DNA of 9,247 bases from an uncultured Eubacteriales bacterium. Lineage in GTDB: Bacteria > Bacillota > Clostridia > Christensenellales > UBA1242. Shown one piece after another: positions 5,573-9,247 of the stretch (position 1 is the first letter of the stretch; each line of letters opens with the position of its first letter). The stretch lies in assembly GCA_905203455.1 (NCBI GenBank), contig CAJKVX010000037.1, forward strand, positions 1-9,247, given 5' to 3'. The notes under the pieces were generated by a model. That model did not search any database. It was given only the letters and a program-made list of their open reading frames with translations, and was not told the DNA's origin. A program made the translations under genes and the position numbers.

Positions 5573-5606
5573 TGAATGAAAATTCCGCATTTTTGCGTTA
5601 ACATAT

Positions 5607-5683
5607 GCACCCGTAGCTCAGCTGGATAGAGTATCGGTCTACGAAACCGGGGGTCGTGAGTTCGAATCTCGCCGGGTGCACCA
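5607..5683 (+). tRNA. tRNA-Arg (anticodon ACG)
   Basis: 77-base tRNA with encoded CCA. Acceptor GCACCCG (5607-5613) with CGGGTGC (5673-5679), D stem GCTC/GAGT, anticodon stem TCGGT/ACCGG with loop CTACGAA (anticodon 5641-5643), T loop TTCGAAT. It decodes CGN arginine codons (CGU, CGC, CGA) once A34 is deaminated to inosine by TadA. Confidence 0.96.
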
Positions 5684-5700
5684 AAAGTATATTTAATTCA

Positions 5701-5729
5701 AACTGGCATAATGTTTGCTGGTTTTTTTT
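5701..5729 (+). terminator. Intrinsic terminator of tRNA-Arg
   Basis: 8-bp stem AACTGGCA (5701-5708) / TGCTGGTT (5716-5723), including two G-U wobble pairs in RNA, 7-base loop, followed by a long T tract interrupted by one A. Confidence 0.78.
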
Positions 5730-5952
5730 ATTTTTTTTGTGTTTTGATTTAAAATTAAAATGTATTTTATTGGATTACTTTTTAGATAAAATAATGCCTT
5801 AAATTAAGTGTTTTTTATATTAAAATATTTCTTAAAAAGACATTGGTTCAAACTGTTTTTTGGTTTATCTGTTTTAGGTTAAATAATTTCTTAGGTTATA
5901 AGGGATTTTGTTAGGGGATATTTGAAAAAATTTTAAGATTAATTCAATTTAG

Positions 5953-5980
5953 TTGACAGGAAGGGTTTTGGGTGTAAAAT
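5953..5980 (+). promoter_or_regulatory. Promoter of the marR-ABC transporter operon
   Basis: TTGACA (5953-5958), 16-base spacer, TAAAAT (5975-5980). Predicted start near 5987, inside the adjoining palindrome. The upstream stretch 5730-5952 holds no gene, only TTAGGTTA repeated at 5874-5881 and 5891-5898. Confidence 0.75.
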
Positions 5981-5998
5981 ATCTAATAGTGTTAGATA
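5980..5998. promoter_or_regulatory. Likely MarR operator overlapping the transcription start
   Basis: Pseudopalindrome TATCTAATAGTGTTAGATA: 7-bp perfect arms TATCTAA/TTAGATA around five bases, of which two more are symmetric. It begins at the last base of the -10 box and ends four bases before the ribosome binding site. Its size and position are those of MarR-family operators, which bind 16-20 bp dyads in their own promoters. No second full copy was seen before the transporter gene. Confidence 0.7.
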
Positions 5999-6013
5999 AA
6001 TGGAGGGCTTGGC

Positions 6014-6412
6014 ATGAAAAACGCCACTGAGTTTATTTATAATTCCCTTTGCAATAAAAAACTTAAAAATGTTTATGAGGTTATTCAAGAGGGGTTTTCA
6101 GGAATTTTTGTTGTGCTTAGAATTCTTGCAGATGCTGGTGGAGGGCTGAGCGCAGGGGAAATCTCAAACATTTTTGGGGTTTCAACTGCAAGAACGGCGG
6201 TTATGCTTAACACCCTTGAACGAAAGGAATATATCAGCAAAACAAAATCTAATGTTGATGCAAGAAAAACCATTGTTGCAATTACTGATAAGGGAAGGCG
6301 GGCACTTAGTGAGAGAAAACGAAAAATTGAAGGTTTGATTGATAATTTCACTTCAAAATTATCGGTTGGAGAGGTTAATTCATTCTGTAACATTTTAAAA
6401 AAGGTATTATAG
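6014..6412 (+). CDS. MarR-family winged-helix transcriptional regulator
   Basis: 132-residue regulator. MarR proteins act as dimers that bind a palindrome and usually release it when a small ligand or oxidant is met. Seen: N-terminal dimerisation helix (about 1-28), then the winged helix. The helix-turn-helix is LSAGEISNIFGVSTARTAVMLNTLERKEYI (about 45-74), and the wing TKSNVDARKTIVAITDKG (about 77-94) contains the conserved D82-x-R84 typical of the family; a C-terminal helix pair completes the dimer interface. One cysteine near the N-terminus (C13) and one near the C-terminus (C125) exist, so redox sensing cannot be excluded. The ATG at 6014 follows GGAGG (6002-6006) with 7-base spacing. A dyad overlaps the promoter, suggesting autorepression. 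The ABC transporter gene follows after 75 bases without a terminator, so they probably form an operon and the regulator likely controls it. Confidence 0.93.
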   Translation: MKNATEFIYNSLCNKKLKNVYEVIQEGFSGIFVVLRILADAGGGLSAGEISNIFGVSTARTAVMLNTLERKEYISKTKSNVDARKTIVAITDKGRRALSERKRKIEGLIDNFTSKLSVGEVNSFCNILKKVL

Positions 6413-6487
6413 AATATATTAATATAGCATTTTGTTAAAATTCTGGCAAAAGTTAAATATGCTGATTTTAAATTTAGGGGAGAAGTT

Positions 6488-9142
6488 ATGTTAGAACTTA
6501 AAGAAATAAAAAAAGATTATGTTGCGGGAGACCTGAAAGTTAAAGCCCTTAAAGGGGTTTCAATTTCATTCAGGCAAAGTGAATTTGTTTCAATTTTGGG
6601 GCCATCAGGGTGCGGAAAAACAACATTGCTTAACATTATTGGTGGGCTTGACCACGCAACAAGTGGCGAATTGCTAATTGATAATGTTAGCACTAATAAT
6701 TATACTGACCGTGATTGGGACACGTATCGTAATCACAGGGTTGGGTTTATTTTTCAAAGTTATAATCTTATTCCGCATCAAACAATTCTTGAAAATGTTG
6801 AACTGGCGTTGACAATTTCGGGTGTTGAAAAGGCTGAAAGGGTAAAAAGAGCAAAAGAGGCGCTTGATAAAGTTGGGCTTAGTGGATTATATAACAAAAA
6901 GCCAAATCAACTTTCAGGCGGGCAGTGCCAAAGAGTTGCAATAGCAAGGGCATTGGTTAACGAGCCTGAAATTTTGCTTGCTGATGAGCCAACGGGGGCA
7001 CTTGACAGCGAAACCAGCGTTCAAATTATGGAACTTATTAAAGAAATTTCACAAGAGCGCCTTGTTATTATGGTTACTCATAACCCAGAACTTGCAGATA
7101 AATATTCAACAAGAATTATAAAACTTTTAGATGGTGAAATTGTTGCGGATAGCAACCCGTTTGATGCAAACGCCGAAGAAGCAAAGGATCAGGTTACAAA
7201 AAAGAAAGAAATTAGCAAAAAATCTAAACTTTCATTTTGGACGGCATTTAAACTTTCAGCAAAAAACCTTTTTTCAAAGTTAAAACGAACAATTATGGTT
7301 TGCATTGCGGGGTCAATTGGCATTATTGGTGTTGCAACTGTGCTTGCAATTTCAAGCGGAATGCAAGGATACATTCAGTCAATGCAAAATGATATGCTTT
7401 CAGGCAACCCAATTACAATAAGTGAACAGTCTTATGACTTGGTGGGGGCAATGCAGTCTCTTTCAACTTCACAGCAAGAAGATTTGATAAGTGAGTCAAC
7501 GCAAGATGGATATATTAATGTTGATTATTTCATAAAGCGATTAGTTGCAATGAGCGACAGTTTGAATTCACTTATGCTTGAAAATGACATATCTCAAGAT
7601 TATATAGATTACATTTATTCAATGCCAAAAGATTATTACAATGAAATTGTGCTTGATTATGGCCTTGATTTATCTAACAATCTTTACACAGATTTCAAGT
7701 TTAACGGGCAAGAAAATAACAATATGTCACTTTCAGCGGCTATTGAAATTTACACAGCAATGCTAAAACAAACAGACTATGCTGATTATGCTAGTTACAT
7801 TAGCGCATTTACTGAAAGTTTTATGATTGCACCTGACAGTGAAGAGTTTATTTTATCGCAATATGACATTGTTTCAAGCAAAGAAAACAGCAAAATTGCA
7901 AAGAATGTAAATGAAATTATGCTTGTTATTGATGAAAATTCAGCATTAACTGACCTTTTGCTTGCCCAACTTGGGTATTACACTCAAGATGAATTTTTCA
8001 ACATTGTTTACAAGGCAACAGATGACCCAAGGTATGACCCATCTCTTGATAAAGATAATTTCAGTTATGATGAAATTTTAGGAAAAACCTTTACATGGTA
8101 TCCTAACGACACTGTGTTTACTAGGGGAACAGATGCCATTAATCCGTTTACATATAACGCTTATGAAGGGGAATGGAGCACAGGAATTGACCTTACTATT
8201 ACTGCAATTTTAAAACCAAAAGATAATGTTAATTATGGCGCGCTTGAAAGTGGAATGTATTACACGCAGGCTTTGGCAAAGGAAATTATAACTCAAAACC
8301 TTGGCAGTGAAATTGTTTCGTATTTAAACACGGTTGGTGAGGAAAGTTTCAATAGTTTTGCTTACACTGGCGGAATTAATTATGGAATAATTTATAACTA
8401 CGATTACGAGTTTGAAGGTAACCGATATGAAGATAATGTGGGCTTTGTTGGAAGCGTTTCAAGCATGGGTGGCATGATGGGCTCAGGCTCACAAACCACA
8501 CCAACTTATCATATTTTAACAAAAAGAAATCTTGGTGGCTGTGAACTGCCTAGTGAAATTTTAATTTATCCTGTTGATTTTAGTCTTAAAGATAAAATAA
8601 CTGATTATTTAGATGTTTGGAATTCAGATGCGGACTTAACGGTTAATGGAAAGGTTGTTTCAGCCCAAGATAGACCAGACATTCAATACACGGATAACCT
8701 TGCTTTGATTATGAGCATTATAAACACCCTTATTGACACTGTTACCATTGCGCTTGTTGCGTTCTCTGCGCTTTCACTTGTTGTTTCAACCGTAATGATT
8801 GCAATTATAACCTATGTTTCAGTTATGGAAAGGGTTAAGGAAATTGGGGTTATTCGTTCGCTTGGTGGCAGAAAACGAGATGTTGCAAGTCTGTTTATTG
8901 CAGAAACCTTTATAATTGGCGGAGTTTCAGGCGTTTTTGGAATAATAATAACTTACATTATTTCACTAATAGTTAATGTTATTGTTGGAAACTTGGTGGG
9001 CATTTACACTATTGCTTCCCTTCCAATAATAACAGCACTTATTATGATTTTAGTAAGCATTGTGCTCACATTAATTTCAGGGTTAATTCCTGCTTCACTT
9101 GCTGCTAAAAAAGACCCTGTTGAGGCACTTAGAACTGAATAA
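6488..9142 (+). CDS. ABC transporter with fused ATPase and FtsX/MacB-type permease
   Basis: 884-residue single-chain half transporter, expected to dimerise in the cytoplasmic membrane. The ATPase (about 1-225) has Walker A GPSGCGKTT (38-46), Q-loop Q90 in FIFQSYNLIPHQT, signature LSGGQCQR (142-149; C147 replaces the usual Q), Walker B ILLADEP (162-168), D-loop GALDS and H-loop H198; it is of the LolD/MacB class. A lysine-rich linker (about 229-267) leads to TM1 (about 269-290), an outside domain of about 450 residues, then TM2 (746-776), TM3 (806-832) and TM4 (846-872), with the FtsX-type VMERVKEIGVIRSLGG loop after TM2 and the C-terminal PASLAAKKDPVEALR motif. This is the MacB mechanotransmission layout, but the outside domain is about twice MacB's. 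The substrate is not deducible; toxic peptides, drugs or lipoproteins are typical. GGGGAG (6477-6482) lies five bases before ATG. Confidence 0.93.
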   Translation: MLELKEIKKDYVAGDLKVKALKGVSISFRQSEFVSILGPSGCGKTTLLNIIGGLDHATSGELLIDNVSTNNYTDRDWDTYRNHRVGFIFQSYNLIPHQTILENVELALTISGVEKAERVKRAKEALDKVGLSGLYNKKPNQLSGGQCQRVAIARALVNEPEILLADEPTGALDSETSVQIMELIKEISQERLVIMVTHNPELADKYSTRIIKLLDGEIVADSNPFDANAEEAKDQVTKKKEISKKSKLSFWTAFKLSAKNLFSKLKRTIMVCIAGSIGIIGVATVLAISSGMQGYIQSMQNDMLSGNPITISEQSYDLVGAMQSLSTSQQEDLISESTQDGYINVDYFIKRLVAMSDSLNSLMLENDISQDYIDYIYSMPKDYYNEIVLDYGLDLSNNLYTDFKFNGQENNNMSLSAAIEIYTAMLKQTDYADYASYISAFTESFMIAPDSEEFILSQYDIVSSKENSKIAKNVNEIMLVIDENSALTDLLLAQLGYYTQDEFFNIVYKATDDPRYDPSLDKDNFSYDEILGKTFTWYPNDTVFTRGTDAINPFTYNAYEGEWSTGIDLTITAILKPKDNVNYGALESGMYYTQALAKEIITQNLGSEIVSYLNTVGEESFNSFAYTGGINYGIIYNYDYEFEGNRYEDNVGFVGSVSSMGGMMGSGSQTTPTYHILTKRNLGGCELPSEILIYPVDFSLKDKITDYLDVWNSDADLTVNGKVVSAQDRPDIQYTDNLALIMSIINTLIDTVTIALVAFSALSLVVSTVMIAIITYVSVMERVKEIGVIRSLGGRKRDVASLFIAETFIIGGVSGVFGIIITYIISLIVNVIVGNLVGIYTIASLPIITALIMILVSIVLTLISGLIPASLAAKKDPVEALRTE

Positions 9143-9247
9143 GGTGATTGTTAAGTTGTTTGAATGTGTTTTATTTGTGAAAATTAAATATCAAGATTTA
9201 AAGGTAAATTATTATAATTTTTTAGATATTTTTAACTTATTAACCGT
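9143..9247. other. Downstream AT-rich end of window
   Basis: No gene and no convincing terminator hairpin after the transporter. A TATAAT at 9213-9218 lacks a good -35 box. The operon could continue or end beyond the window. Confidence 0.4.

Noticed and set aside
5330..5575. 81-codon open frame on the plus strand
   Set aside because: No ribosome binding site, composition of AT-rich noncoding DNA, and it runs through the perfect tRNA-Arg promoter and leader dyad.
4156..5683. Integrated element bounded by tRNA att sites
   Set aside because: No direct repeat of either tRNA 3' end and no integrase or phage gene in the interval.
6415..6426. TATATTAATATA palindrome between marR and the transporter as a second operator
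   Set aside because: It does not resemble the TATCTAA/TTAGATA dyad, and 12-bp AT-only palindromes are expected by chance here.
9191..9218. Promoter at the window end (TATAAT 9213-9218)
   Set aside because: No acceptable -35 box at 16-18 bases and no downstream gene visible.

Overview
The window looks like a chromosomal segment from a low-GC, endospore-forming Firmicute of clostridial type. It is strongly AT-rich, genes start behind canonical GGAGG-type ribosome binding sites, promoters are of TTGACA/TATAAT type, and the sporulation genes yabP and yabQ are present. Species or genus cannot be read from the sequence. No insertion sequence, CRISPR array, integrase or phage gene was seen.

Layout. 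(1) 2-1579: the 3' part of recD2 (DNA helicase), cut by the window edge and closed by an intrinsic terminator. (2) 1673-2308: yabP-yabQ, a tight sporulation pair, ending at a hairpin that can serve both strands. (3) 2421-3266, minus strand: a 281-residue protein with two DUF11-type beta-sandwich repeats. It is the only reverse-strand gene and sits inside the otherwise familiar yabP-yabQ-divIC order. (4) 3538-3819: divIC/ftsB-like cell-division gene with its own sigma-A-type promoter, followed by about 290 bp of degenerate repeats. (5) 4156-4232: initiator tRNA-fMet with a perfect consensus promoter and a terminator. (6) 4706-5284: a secreted or membrane-anchored protein resembling the TasA/CalY (SipW-dependent) class, with its own promoter and terminator. 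(7) 5607-5683: tRNA-Arg(ACG), again with a perfect consensus promoter and a terminator. (8) 6014-9142: a MarR-family regulator followed by an 884-residue ABC transporter in which an ATPase is fused to an FtsX/MacB-type permease. A 19-bp pseudopalindrome lies between the -10 box and the ribosome binding site and is a likely autoregulatory operator.

How the parts may work together. yabPQ and divIC link sporulation and division, as in Bacillus and clostridia. The DUF11 gene has no signal peptide, and its -10 box also fits mother-cell sigma-factor consensus, so a spore-surface role is possible but unproven. The TasA-like gene is a self-contained unit between two tRNA genes. MarR plus ABC transporter forms a classic ligand-responsive export or defence module. 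The parts most worth follow-up are the reversed DUF11 gene, the MarR operator, the fused transporter with its very large external domain, and the repeats after divIC.
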